Source: Mytilisepta virgata
Taxonomy: Eukaryota; Mollusca; Bivalvia; Mytilida; Mytilidae
Reading direction: 5' to 3'
NCBI GenBank assembly: GCA_028015205.1
Contig: CM051515.1
Span: 13,162,001 to 13,226,000, forward strand
DNA: 64,000 bases
The notes beneath the pieces were generated by a model. That model was not told the origin of the DNA, did no database searches, and saw only the letters and a list, made by a program, of their open reading frames with translations. This document shows positions 1 through 13,500 of this stretch, one piece after another. The translations under genes were made by a program, and so were the position numbers. Within the stretch, counting starts at the first letter, position 1. Each line of letters begins with the position of its first letter.

Positions 1-985
1 ACTCTCAAAGCATATGCCGGTACGGGTCAATCAATTTTTCCTAAATTAAGTTAAGATGGGAAGGGGGGGTGGGGTCGGTGAAAAAACTATGTGAATTAAG
101 ATTTTTATCCTACATTGAACTTTTGATGTCGTCCCTAAATACCCTGGTAATTTTACTTTAGTGGAGGTAGGTAGTATAATAACATGGCACCATAACAAAA
201 TGTACATAGCAGCTACGATATAGCAGCCCAGAACTCACTGGCTCATTGTGAAATACCTTACCTTGCACTTACTGCAGTAATCAATGCATTGGTTACTCAA
301 TTATATCAAGTTCTTATCTTGCATTTATTAACCACAAATATGTATTTTTATTTTTCACGTTTTTCTTATAGACAACATTTAATCAAGATCTCCATAGTGT
401 TTAGCAAATTCAAAGTTCCCATATGCAACCTTTCAAATAATAAAGGGTATCTTACACCCCTCAAAATCTCAATTTTTCTTACCTTTCCTGGACACAAATG
501 TTGAAAAGAAATTTTCATAACACATGTTTCCTGGCTGTGTCGTTAAGAGTTTCTGTGACTGTATTCTGGCGGTTACGTCTTTTCCGTCACTTTGTAAAAT
601 CAGTTCAATATTACAGAGTTTGAACAGAATTACAGAAACCTACAACATAGATGTAAACATCTAAGCCCGAAAAAAATTAACACATATCTCATCCCCAAGT
701 GTAACTGCATTACCCGTCCACTTTTTTCAATTCATACTTCAGCAATGTAACAGAAAATATTTTCAATTTACAAAAAAAGCAGGAACATTAAAACTAGAGA
801 AATTGTGAAGAATCTTACAAAGCTTAGTAGACCCCAACTGTCTGCCCTTGAAGATATGGGACAGTTTAGGCAAAGTTGCATTGTAATTGAATGTGAAAAG
901 TTGGACAAAGGACAGGCAACAGATGCCAAGTTATAACAAAATCTCATATAGAACTGTTGATGGATGTGCTACAGAAAAAACTAAC
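1..985. other. Intron of the BLTP3-like gene, left edge
   Basis: Intronic sequence downstream of exon 14. At about 1-180 there is a diverged copy of a repeat also seen near 43015-43150 (G-run followed by tcaat/tcggtg...aaaactatg.gaatt). Nothing else coding is visible; the 71-codon plus-strand frame at 289-504 has no recognisable features. Confidence 0.6.
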
Positions 986-1557
986 CTGTTGTCTCCCCTT
1001 TGTTACTGCTGCATCTAATTCTGCACACATATTTGACAGGTCATCTTGTGTATCTGTGTCAGAGCCATTTTCAGATCGGGTTCCATGGTGTGAAAATACC
1101 GGGACATCACTTTCATCGAAAGACATTATTTCAAAATCGTCATCTGACAAGTCTGTTTTAATTGATATTGAGTCTTCATCGGCATTTGAGCCACTATCAT
1201 CACCCATTTCTATCTTATTTTTAATTTTGTCCGTCAAACTAGACATAGCTGTTGCAAATGACTTCTTCATTTTATTCGCTTTTGCTGACGTTGATTTGAA
1301 TTTTTCTGAACTATACCCAGAATCAGTTGTCTTTGAAGAGCTATAACTGAGACGTTGACCTTGACTGTTCAAGTTCAGATCGGAGTTTGCATGAATGTGT
1401 AAGTTCTGTGTGACCTGTATTTCTGGAATTTGACCTTCACCATTCTGACCTTCTATCATGTGACACTGTATGGTTGAATCACTCAGAGACTTGGTAATCA
1501 CAGGATGAAGTTGCAAAGATTCATTTTCATTCAGATAAAATGCCATATTGTCTGTTT
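986..1557 (-). CDS. UHRF1BP1L: BLTP3-like exon 14, Ser/acidic linker
   Basis: Residues 942-1132, the last coding exon inside the window. The acceptor is ttttcatacag and the donor gttagt, phase 0. It is rich in Ser, Thr, Asp and Lys. The stretch KSFATAMSSLTDKIKNKIEM looks like an amphipathic helix, and DEDSISIKTDLSDDDFEIMS corresponds to the human EDRISVDSDGSDSFVML region. The rest is probably disordered. The protein continues in exons left of base 1. Confidence 0.9.
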
Positions 1558-4500
1558 CTGTATGAAAAAAAAGTCAAGAAATATGTTACTGACAGAAATT
1601 GTCTTTGTCTAAAGCAATAAAATTCTACAAACCTAGCCCTTGTTTTACAAAAGACTGGACAACTATAATTTGTGTAGCTGTGATATCATTGCCTAATATT
1701 CTATATGTATGATTTATTGTGGTAAGATAATTTGCGAAACCAGGATGGTTGTCTGGGTAATGTTGCTGCATAATTGCCAGTATTAAATAAGAATTAATAA
1801 AAAAAATGGAAAGTAAAAAGGTCCACAAATTAATCAATTTTTCATGACAGCATCACCATTATTTCAAAATCTGTTAGAATGAAGTTTATCACAAATCCAT
1901 CAATCTTTACTTTAAAGTATATAAGAATTACACATCACATCTATCATTTAACCTGATTTAAAACATTTTTACTACACCAAAGAAAATATTCCATTTTTTA
2001 CAGTCCATAAAGGCCAATTAATGAAATACAGTGTCTCTGGTAACACAACTTTCTACAAAAATATATATCACCACCTTGACACATTCCAAGCCAACCAGTT
2101 TTTGTGATATTCTCTCCAAAGATTTTCTTACCTGGGGTAGTCTGCTTTTGAGAACCTTTCTCTTCAGATAAAGAACTACTGCTGTCAACAGTTGACATTT
2201 CATCATTGGACATTTCAATATCGTTGCTTGGCAACTGAGTAACAGTCGGACACAACATAGCAAATTCTAATTCAGGAACCATAATCGGTATTGCAAATCT
2301 AAATTCAGGAGCAGATTCATCTTTTCCAAAATAGTTCATGTCCGCCGTCAGCTGAGATTGAAAGACTGAAAATGAATCAAGAACACGAAGCATACATAAA
2401 TACTGAAAGTGAGTCATTTGAGCTTTGATTGGTCCACCTACATCGACCAAAAGATTGATATCACATGATTTCTTTAATTGCACATTTCCCTCGGCACCCG
2501 TATGTTTGTCTAATTCTTCTGAACCATTATTGTTCGCCAATTTTTCGGACATATTGTCTGCGGAAATATCGCCCTTTATTGAACTTCCAGTATGTGAATA
2601 GTATTGTTTCAATAAAGTTCTTGCACGACGAATTTCTCGTTCTGGACTTGTCATTGTTTTATTGTCTTTCGTTGAGTTTGGCACAAGTTTTAATTGACTA
2701 GTATTCTGGTCAATAGTCATCGGTCTGCATAACCATATCTTTAATGGAAAAGCCTGTACAAATGGAAGAGGTCGTGACCTTGAACTTTCAACAAGAACAA
2801 AATCCAACCATACTTGATCAGCAGAAAGACTCCAAAAGTCCAAGTTAGCATTACGTTTTAATGTATTTGTTTTCAGCAGTTTGGATAATACTTCTTTGCC
2901 TGATTCTACTCCTGGTAATATATCTGAAAGTTTCTGAATCAATAAATCCTTTGCATACTGACATATGTACGTATTGTCGGCCATTTTGGCATGTACGTCA
3001 AAGTGTTTTGGAATAGTTATCACATGGTTTTCATCATTAGGGAATGATTCCTTGTTAAATAAATCTGCTTTATTGTATGAATCTACCAGATTTGATAAAT
3101 CTTCCAGCATATCCCCTTCTTCGACTCGAGTATTTGAACAAGTAAGTTTGGAGATCTGTAACTGTATCCCTGTTGGACAATCTGAATCAGTTCCAAGTTT
3201 CTCTTTGATACAAACTATTACCTGTTTAAAAAAAGATGTTCCACATAAACAAATATAAATAAAAATAAAAATATGGATTTCATTTCAACATCAGTTGTAA
3301 ATAATAATGTGGCATTTATATTTTATATATTATCAGTTCACTATCCTTTTGTTAGACTGATTTCTGACAAAATAACACAGAGAAATGGAGATATCTGATA
3401 ATCATGATGACAAAGATGAAATCCAAAAAGTGATTCTTAATGAAAATAAAATTAATCTCATATCAAAAGACACTCCATTTAGTCAGTACATTGTTTAAAA
3501 ATTAAATTGCTAAAAAATATTTAAAGCATAAAAGATACAATTCATATCAAATATTTTGGCTTGTAATCTGAGCTTGTATTGGTCACCTAAAGTGAGCAGT
3601 TTTAAAAAAAAGTTCAAGTTGAGCCAATCTATGCATTTTGCCTTATACCACGTTTTGTTTCATTACACAATGTTAGTTTCAGAAGAAAAGAATTACAAAT
3701 CTCAAATTAAAAATTTTAACTGTGGCAGCAATATTAGTTGTCTGAATGGGGACAAAAAATGCAAAATTATATAGACCATCTCATAAAAACCTCCTAAAAA
3801 ATTTCATCAGTTTCAGAGATGAAAAAAATTTAAACAATCAAGAATAAAGAACTGTAAATAGGACAGTACCAGTTGTAATAGACAAAATACGATATGTTAT
3901 ATCAATCCATAATCAATCCTTAATAAACACACAGATATATGATGAAAGCTCACTAAGCCCTTTTGGTCAGGTGAGCAAAAAGACATCTCCTCAGAAAAAA
4001 GAACGTTTAAGTATCTCAAGATCTATGACTCTTGTGAATAAATGCCAACTGTATCATTGCACTTACCCTTGGCATCACTGCTTCCACTTTGATATCGATA
4101 TGTTCGGGTGGCTTACTGGTGTCCTGTCCAGCAGTCTGAAAACATAAATTTGCAATAACTGGCAAGGGTTGGTACATCCTGGGTGGTACATAATATCTTG
4201 CCTGTCTTTAAATGGTGCATGGGAAAAAATGTTTTTTTATTAAAAATTTAAACAAAAAACTGCCTGAGGGACATTAAATTGGACTTTTCTTTATAACTGT
4301 TTGGAGCTGTATGCCTGCCTGCCTGCCAGTCCACTCTACAACCATAATTTTTTCCATTGGAAAATCCAGTTAAAAATTAATCTTGAACCACAAAAATAAG
4401 GTCAAGGCCAGGTGACATATCATTGCCAATCATGTGGTAAACGTGTGTACTAATATAAATGCTTTGTTCTTTGAGATGTTCAGATGCTAAAAACAGAACT

Positions 4501-7500
4501 ATCACAAAATTTTGACTAACATCTGTTATGATGGCAAGAAAAGACTTTTACAAAGCCACCTACATGTAACCATGAAAATCAACAACAAAATATATGAGTA
4601 AATGTGATAAACAATCAATGGTGAATGTCTGAACCAAGTTTGGTTGATGCAATTTATGGTTAGAGATTAAAACGAGGCATATATATAAGCTGTTTGAGTG
4701 ACAGCAAACTATCCTTCATCACTGTCTGGAACCAACCATTAGCCCTCCAAGCCAACTTTCTACTTCACAGTCTGCTGTACATGTACATTGTTAAACTAAT
4801 TTTCCTTGGATTTATGCAGATTTCTGCGACTCTTAGCCAATTCGTGGAAGTCTGTATTTCCTACGCAAAATAGTTAAGAGTTTCTATAGAAAATTCCAGA
4901 CTTTTGATCAGAATTAACATTGAAGTGCATTGCACCGACATAGTGCATTGCACCGAAATGACAGCTTTGGTATACAGAGTGATCAGCCATCAATAAATTA
5001 TAATACACTGTTCTCTGCAATATAAAATATTTTAATAGAATCTGCACTAGTTGAATTTCTTTGATGTTTGTTATCATTCAATATACCTTACAAACAGATT
5101 TTAATTTATAGCTGGTACACACAAATTAAACAAAGGATTAACGTAGTCTGGCTGGATTTTCTTAATCAGGAATGTGGCTGACTTTTCTAAAGCATGCATT
5201 TTAGAATGAATAATTTGCATAATTATCAGTTTAATAAGTCTTTTAATTCAAATGCGACAAACATTATAACTTCCTTCTAGGCACATTCATTTCAACACTA
5301 CTATATTTGCATTATAAATGGCGATAAAATTAAAGTTTATCTCGATGCCAAAAAGTAAAAGATTAAATGGATAAAGTTTTAAAAAAAAAAAAAAATTAAA
5401 ACTGACTTCCGGGTGGTATTTCTATATTCAATATTTTTATATTCAATAGATCATTGTCTTGAACTTGTGGCTTTCATTTATTTTAGGGGTCCCACTCCAT
5501 ATGGGGGTATCCTATGCTACTTACCCTAATCCTTACCCTTCCATAACGTAACCCTAACCCTATCATAACCCCAACCCTAACCCTAGGCCCTAACACTAAA
5601 CCCTAGCCCTAAAGGAGTGGGACCACAAAGGTAAATGAAGGCCAAATTTCCAATATGGTGCAAAGCCGTCACTGAGGCTTCAAACTGAGGACCATGGACT
5701 GGACTTCTATCATGTAGATATAGGTTTTGTATCAATAATTTATCCATGGAATCCCTTCTTTATTATCATAATCATTATTTACACAATAACTCTAGGATCA
5801 TTCAGAAGGGATTTCAGTTTTTGATCTACCTTTATCATTCCATAGTGCTTTCCTCAGAAATTTGTGAAGGCATGGTAAAATTCACATTTTAAGGGCACTC
5901 AGTTAGTTAAAAAAGATAATATTGGGGGCACCCCACCTTGACATGAGGGCAGTATATTTATCAAAACCTGCAACAAACTGCCTTCACCCTAGTGTGATGT
6001 TGTGAAAGTGTCATAATGGTGTGCCAACACAACAGGGGTACATGATTCAATGCAAATCAGTTTCAAAAAGGTAAGATTAAACTAAACATTGAAAGTTAGG
6101 TTTGACTACCTGGGGGCACATTGTAAAATTCTTGATAAGGGCAGCATGGTTAAGTGCCATGCTAAATTGGTTTAAAGGAAACCTCTATTCCATGTAACTT
6201 TAAAGGGAAATAAAATCAAACCTGTCATAGTGACGGACTCTATAAAGCAATTACTTGTCCTATTTGAACATAGTATACGCTTTACGACCTTCATGGTAAG
6301 TAGATATCCAAAATGTTAAGTGGAGGAAGGAGTTATTTCCCCTTGCCAAATGCCAAGGGAAATAATCCATTCAAGATTTAACAATTTTGGATATTAACTT
6401 TCCATAAAGGACATAGTTGTTTTATTTAATTGTACTATCCACTGGCTTCAATTTTTTTTCTATTCCCAAAAGTGCCAATATTGTGGATTCCACCATTAAG
6501 GTGAATGGTGTCATCAAAGGGGAAACAACTCTTATAAATCTATACTATTAAAATTAAAGGCTCCAATTTTTGGGGCCGTCATCAAGTAACAACAGCAATA
6601 GACACAATTCAAATCAGAATTTTACTGACTGAGGATAAATTTGTCTGAGAATTTCACACGTTTAGGTCGATTCTTTTCTTTAATTGCTGGAATTAAAACA
6701 TCTGGAAGTGGTTAAAAATATTATTTATTTTAATCCTACCGATTAAACAGGTCAAGAATATGAGAAAACTTGTTTCCCTATCCATTATAAATAAATAAAT
6801 AATTTTTAGCTAGTAACGTATAATTATTTCAATTTTATTGTACTATTCAGTATATATCATTTTAACTTAACTTGTATAAAGTGACAACCTTTCTTATTCA
6901 AATGCAGGTTTAAAATTTTTTATTTCTTTGTTCTTAATATAAACTGTTAAGGAAGTAATTTTTTCCAGAAAACTTGGTCCAATCATTTCACATGAATAAA
7001 TAAATAAATAAATAAATCATATTCCATGTCTATAACAGATATATATAAATAACAATCAATTTCCTAACAATGCCAATGAAAAGAAAAATCCAATTAAGAA
7101 TACAACACAATATCGTGTTTAAAAAATTATTCAAGAATCATGGTGGGCATAGAATTCCAAAACAATACATATTATGTCGACTAGAAGGAAATAAGCTGGA
7201 GTTTTATTGTAAACAAAAATTGATCAAGTTTTCAAATTAAAGGTTACAATGTTTTGAAAATAATTCCACAAAAAACCTTTACATATGTATAGTAGCATCT
7301 ACTTGGTGAACTTGTAAATGCTATTCTATCGCTGAAGTCGTGGGAATGAAAATTTATGATATAGTGGTAACAGTAGACAGCAATCAACGATTTGAAATTA
7401 AATTTTTGTGTACATACTGTTAATTAAATGTCAATTTGAACATTAAAAGAATGTAAATTAATTAATATAGTTGGTGCAAATAATACGTGTTCCTCTAACA

Positions 7501-10500
7501 GACACTTTTTGTGTGGGATAAATATACTAATTTTTTGCTTTTGTCATGTTTGTGAGGTGACGAAGTTCATAGTGAATATACATTTTATCAATCAAGTGTG
7601 AAATAGGCATTTTTAAAATACATTTTTGGTGTAAATATAATATAAATGGTACATTTGTTTTGCAGTTTTATATAAAATAACTTTTTGCCTTTTGTCAATT
7701 AAAACTGATAAATAAATAAACTGGTTGAAACAATTTTTAAAAGACAGTTATACTTTTAAATTAGGTAACAATTTCTTCCAAATATTTCTGTTATATTTCT
7801 CAAAAGCATGGAAGTGTACATTTATATTAAATCATATTAGACTACTTTTACATAATATTGAAGGAAATTAACAAAACTATTTATTGTGTATTTACACGCC
7901 CTTAGGCTGACCAGAGAGTGAAAAGGAATTATTTGTAAGAAATGAAATAAAGGACTGAATAAATGTCAATAGGAAAAAAATATTGAACAAAAACCTGAAA
8001 GTAATAAGAAGTATACGTGTATATACATTGTCTGAAAATAAAGTTTAGGCCAGACCAAAATGATTTTTAGTTCTTTTGATTTTCATGGTAAAAATAGGTG
8101 CAAGCGAGCAAAATTTTACTTTTAATTTTTTTTTCTTGAGGACTAGTTTTTTCAGGCAAAGATCAAATTTACGTGCGACACAAATTTTTTTTAACTAAAA
8201 TTTTTGCAAGAAATGGAAAAAATGTCTAATTTCTACCAAATTTTAAGAGCCAGCAAACACTTTTTATTTTTTATTTTTTTTGAAAAAATGAAGAATTTTG
8301 GGCAAATTTTCAGCATTTTTGAAAAATGAAGTGACAAAATAATTTTTCCGTAAAATTTGAAAAATCCGAAAATGGGAGCGGAGAAATCCAAAGAACTAAA
8401 ACTCAATTTGGTGTGGCCTTATTTGTATTAGCAAAAGAAATAAGTTCAAATGCCAGGTAATGTCATCTGTTTCGAAGCAAGTACAAATAAACAGTATATT
8501 TTCCAACATTGTATATATCATATTGTTTTTTATCATGCAACAATGAATTGTTATCTGTTACAAGGAAAAGCCACGAAAATTGGATATTTAATGACAAAGG
8601 CAATTTTTGGTACATATTACAGGAAGAACATGACACCAGAACACAATACAAATTATCAATTACAAGTGATGACAAGGGTCCCAGAAGATAATAATATGCT
8701 CCTAGTAAAATATTGAAAAATATATTTGATGCCTTTTATGTGGCTTGTATATATGCCAGTTGCGGGATACAGCGTGGAGCATGATAAGCTGTAAGTGGCA
8801 CCATATAAAACTAAATAAAAACTATCATTCTTCAAAAACATTTTCAACATAGTTCATGGTTTATTTATGGATTACATTTAAATTTTTCTCAAAGAATGAT
8901 ATTGATATTACACATGAAATTAATTTTGAAACAAATAAATTTTAATTGTTTCTTCTGTCAGCAGAATTTTTTAATTTCAAACTGTATTAATCATAAATAA
9001 TTAATAGCACTAGGAAATTTTGCTTTATTATTTTGTATCATAAATATCAAATTTTTAAAACATAATATACATATAGAGGTACAGAAAACAAGAAAATTTA
9101 ATTATCAAATTGTATTCTGAGAATCTGAGTTTTCAAATAATGACATATCAATTCCTGGTCATGTTAGTCCAGAACAATATATTATTACACAGTTAACTAA
9201 AATATAAAAATGTTTGGGCTGTCTCCTTTTTAAACTGTGATATTTTCTGAAGTTCAAGTTCTGATATGGAAACCCTAAATATGATTCTGCAGGAAGGTTA
9301 ATAATGATATTATTGTCGAATATTTCATTGAAATACTATCACAATTAAAATAACATGTTTGTATACAAAAACCCCAAAATTATTCCGATAAAACAATCAA
9401 AACAAGAGGTGCATTATGGCATTACCGGTAGTTACCAAATTTTCATTAAAATACTGTTTAACCTTTGTTAAATAATAAAGTGCACCCAAGGTACCAAAGA
9501 AAAGTGAACTTTATGAGCAGTTGCCCTTTTTGCGCTTTACAAAGAGGTTAATTTTTCAAGCTTTGTTCACAATGGGGATATTTTTACAATGTTCTTTATA
9601 GACACTGAATTGCTTTATAGAGGTGCCCATTAACGCAGGTTTGACTGTACATTCACAGGTTTAAAAGTGGTTGCAGATAGATGAAAGGCGTGAAGACAAG
9701 TGCAATAATAAATATTACGATGACATAGTGATTACTACATCGTATGTCATACTGGTACTGAGGAGACGCAAAAATTGGTCATTAGCATTGTGTGTGATTT
9801 AATGACAGTTTACTTTCGCACATAACACATATGCAAATTCAATCATACTAATGCTCAGTATATAATAAATAAAAATAAAAAATATTAATATGACATATAT
9901 ATTCTTCATTACCATGCTCTGTGCTAGGTTTAACAGGAAGTAATTTGTCCATAACAAAGTCAGGTAGTCCACCATCAATCTGACAGGGTTAACAAGCACG
10001 TAGAGGTTGGCATGTGGCACTGAAATTTACAAAACAGATCAAATAGAATAGAGAATGGAAACGGTGAATGTGAATGTGTCAGAGACAACAACCCGACCAA
10101 AGAGCAGAAAAGAGCTCAACACTACCAATTGGTCTTCAACGCGGCGAGAAAATCCCTCACCGTGAGGCAGGCTTCAGCTGACCCCTAAACAATAACGCAT
10201 AGTAGTTCAGCAAAATGAACGGCACACTAAACTCCGAAACATACAAATGAACCAAAATTCAAAAACCATATGACTAACAAAGGTTAGAGGTTCCTGACTT
10301 GGGACAGGTGCAAAAATGCAGCAGGGTTAAAAGCATCTTCTTTGGTCTCATTATAGATTTGCTCTGTCTTAATGTAATCCAAAGTACACGTATGAAAATT
10401 TCAATTTTTTGTCCACCTTGAAAGGTTGGGGTAATGTTGTGCATAAGCAATAGATCATTGCAAGCAAAAGAACAACCAATTTTAAAACTACAGCAATTAC

Positions 10501-13500
10501 GGTATGATTTACAAAATTTATCTGCAGTAAAAGTTTCTGTGATTATCATGTGTTTTTGACTTTTGTAGAGAAGGTATGAAAAGGGAAGTACATAAGTCAT
10601 ATTATTACTAAATTCATACTTATACTTTTAAAAGGATATTTATTTCTATAAAATACATTTACTCAGCTTTCTGAAAAACCGTAGAATGTTTGTTGACCTT
10701 TGAACTGTATAATAATATCTTGGCTACTGCAACAGTGGGAGATTGTTCATGATCATCTCACAAAAAATAGCCAGGAGAATTCAAGAACAAGAGGCTCCCA
10801 GGAGCCTGAATCGCTCACCTGGTCCTTAAGCTTTAAGGGAGTCTTTCAAGTACAAATTTAAAAAAAAAATCAAGAAAAAGCGCAATAACTCCTACATCTT
10901 CTTCAAAATTTCAAAGCAGGTAGATCTTGAGGTGTTGAACACTTTAGCTTCCCATTAGAATTTTGATATCTGTCACCATTTTTGAGTTATTTGCAAAAAA
11001 CTGCAATTTACCCCTATGTTCTATTTTTAGCCATGGCAGCCATGTTTTTTTACAAATCAAAAATCCAAACGATAGTTTAGTAGTACTCATGCCAAGAAAC
11101 AACTACACTAAGTTTGGTTGCAATTAAACTTATGGTGTAAGATGAGTTAACGATTTTATTACAATGAATAAAGACTGCAAAAATGGTCAATTTTGACGAT
11201 CTAAGGGGAATAACTCCTAAAAGGAACGAACCTACAACTTCGATCCTGTTACAAATTTTGTAGATCTTTGTGTGCCTAACAATATGAAATTTAAATTTTT
11301 CAAATTTCCTTTATAGTATCCAAGATATTGAGCTTAATAAGTGCAAAATTTGGAAAAAATGCAGAAAAAGGGCAATAACTCCTACATGGGTCGTTGGATC
11401 TTCTTCAAAATTTCAGGGCAGGTAGATCTTGAGGTGCTGAACACTTTTACTCTTTTGATATCTGTTATGGTTTTTGAGTTATTTGCAAAAAACTGCAATT
11501 TACCCCTATGTTCTATTTTTAGCCATGGCGGCCATGTTTTTTTACGAATCAAAAATCCAAACGATAGTTTTGTACACATAATGCCACTAAACAAATGTAC
11601 CAAGTTTGGTTGCAATTGGACTTATGGTGTCGGACAAGATAGCGTTTGAAAAATTGTTAACAGACGACGACAGACGACGACGACGACGACGGACGCCAAG
11701 TGATGGTAAAAGCTCACATGGACCTTTGGTCCAGGTGAGCTAAAAATTACATTATTTTAAAACTCCTGGGACGATGCCTCTGCATGGTGGACCCTAGGTC
11801 CCGGAAGGTATTCGCCAACCCAGTCGTCAGACTTGTCTGACATAATTATTCATTGATTTATAGAAATTACCAGTATTTAGCAAAATTAAAAAATAATAGA
11901 ATTACTACGGGTTCATTCTTTGTATTGCACATGGTAGATCTCCTTAGCTGAAATTGGGCTTCCTATTTCGGTATTTTTGGTTATGAGTACTTCTTGTTTT
12001 AAAATAAGTTTTTGGTCTTCCAAATGTTTCGGTTTTAATGCTGCTGATGAGATGTAACTCCTTGAAATGCTTTGTATACAGCATAGTATAAATTTACTAT
12101 ATCTAATATTAGTATCTTTGGGTTGTTATTTTATTTTAAAACAGTTAGTGATGTCATCTACCTACCGGGTATGCAAAACTATGTTTCAATTCCGAGACAC
12201 AGGTTAATTGAAGATGAGATAAGAATCTCATGTGAGAATAATAAACATATGGATCAAACATTTTATATTTGGCTTCCTGATTGAGTGGGAAAGTCCAAAT
12301 AGAACATTTACATGTTCCTGGAATAATGAGTCTCAAAAGGGTACCAGTAAAAAGTTAATAGCAAGTCTTTAATGAGCCATGTCAAATAAAATGTGACCTG
12401 ATTTGATATAAATTAAATGAACATGGCAAATATATGATTAATTTTTGTTTGTTGAAAAAAAATCAATTGAGTATTCATGACATGGATGTGTATCCAAACA
12501 TGTTGTTTTGAATATTTCCAAAAAAACACCAAAAAAAAACAATTTGGACTAATTAGGGACATTGGTTAATTTTCTTCAAATTTTCTGTCAAGCTTATCAA
12601 ACATCCATGCAAATCCGACTTAACTGTTCCAAAACTGACTACTGGGAACAGTATTTCCTTGTCAATTCTGTTTGGGGAAAATCTTTTTTTTTTAATTTTA
12701 TTTACTAATCCAAATAATAAATTAATAAATTTGTCTGGGTTTCTTTAAAAAAAAAAAAGAAAGCCCCTGAAATACTGTCAAACAACTTTCTGTTGCAAGC
12801 AACTTACTTTTTCCGAGTTGGCAGGGAAGAAAAAAATTTGAAATTTAACTGTCATGAAATACTTTTAATTTTATTATGCCAAGATATGACAAATAGAGGT
12901 TCGACAGAATAATGTTATTAGAAAAGAAAATTAATGGCATCATAAAAAAAAGTACCAGTCAATATCCCACATGTATACCTGTTCAAGGCTGATAAATTTT
13001 CAATTAACAATATTAAATTGTCATATGTCCTATCTGACATTTCATCCATCATTTAACTTCTACTCTTCTTAATGCGATGTTTTCTAAATTATAGGATGAT
13101 TTTGCAATTGCTAAAAATATTTCACTGTAGAAAATCTAATTTAATTTTTTTCTGTTCTCCTTGACTTGGATATCTTCAGAACAGTTGACAAGTATGTAAT
13201 TATAAGAAACAGAAATGTCATTGGACTATTTCAGAATATTTTTTGAAATTAGTTGCTATTAGCAACAGAAATTAGTCTCCAGCAGCTATAGTATAGAGTA
13301 TACAGATATATAGCTATCGTTACACCCTTAAGTGATTGTGTATCACGTTAAAAACCAATCAAGTTTATATATACTATAATATTCGATCAACGATTCACTT
13401 ATAGTTAAACAGTATAAGCATTCCAAGTGGCGACGATATATTGGATTTTCTTAAGTCGTTTTAACATGCTGTCGAATTCAGTGAATTTTTCATTTTAAAT

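Larger units (their letters stand above)
4136..9912. other. Intron 11 of the BLTP3-like gene (5.8 kb)
   Basis: Very AT-rich. It holds a (tgcc)n tract near 4313-4328, the telomere-like inverted-repeat element (5469-5643), a hairpin element (6286-6412), an (aaat)n microsatellite near 6996-7017, and a 376-bp MITE-like element (8046-8421). No coding sequence beyond short chance frames is seen. Confidence 0.6.

Noticed and set aside
957..1346. 129-codon plus-strand frame
   Set aside because: Antisense shadow of exon 14 of the BLTP3-like gene.
1625..1837. 70-codon minus-strand frame between exons 13 and 14
   Set aside because: Exons 13 and 14 already match in phase without it, and it has no similarity to the family.
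5520..5610. True chromosome end
   Set aside because: The CCCTAA units are degenerate, short and framed by inverted repeats, with gene sequence on both sides.
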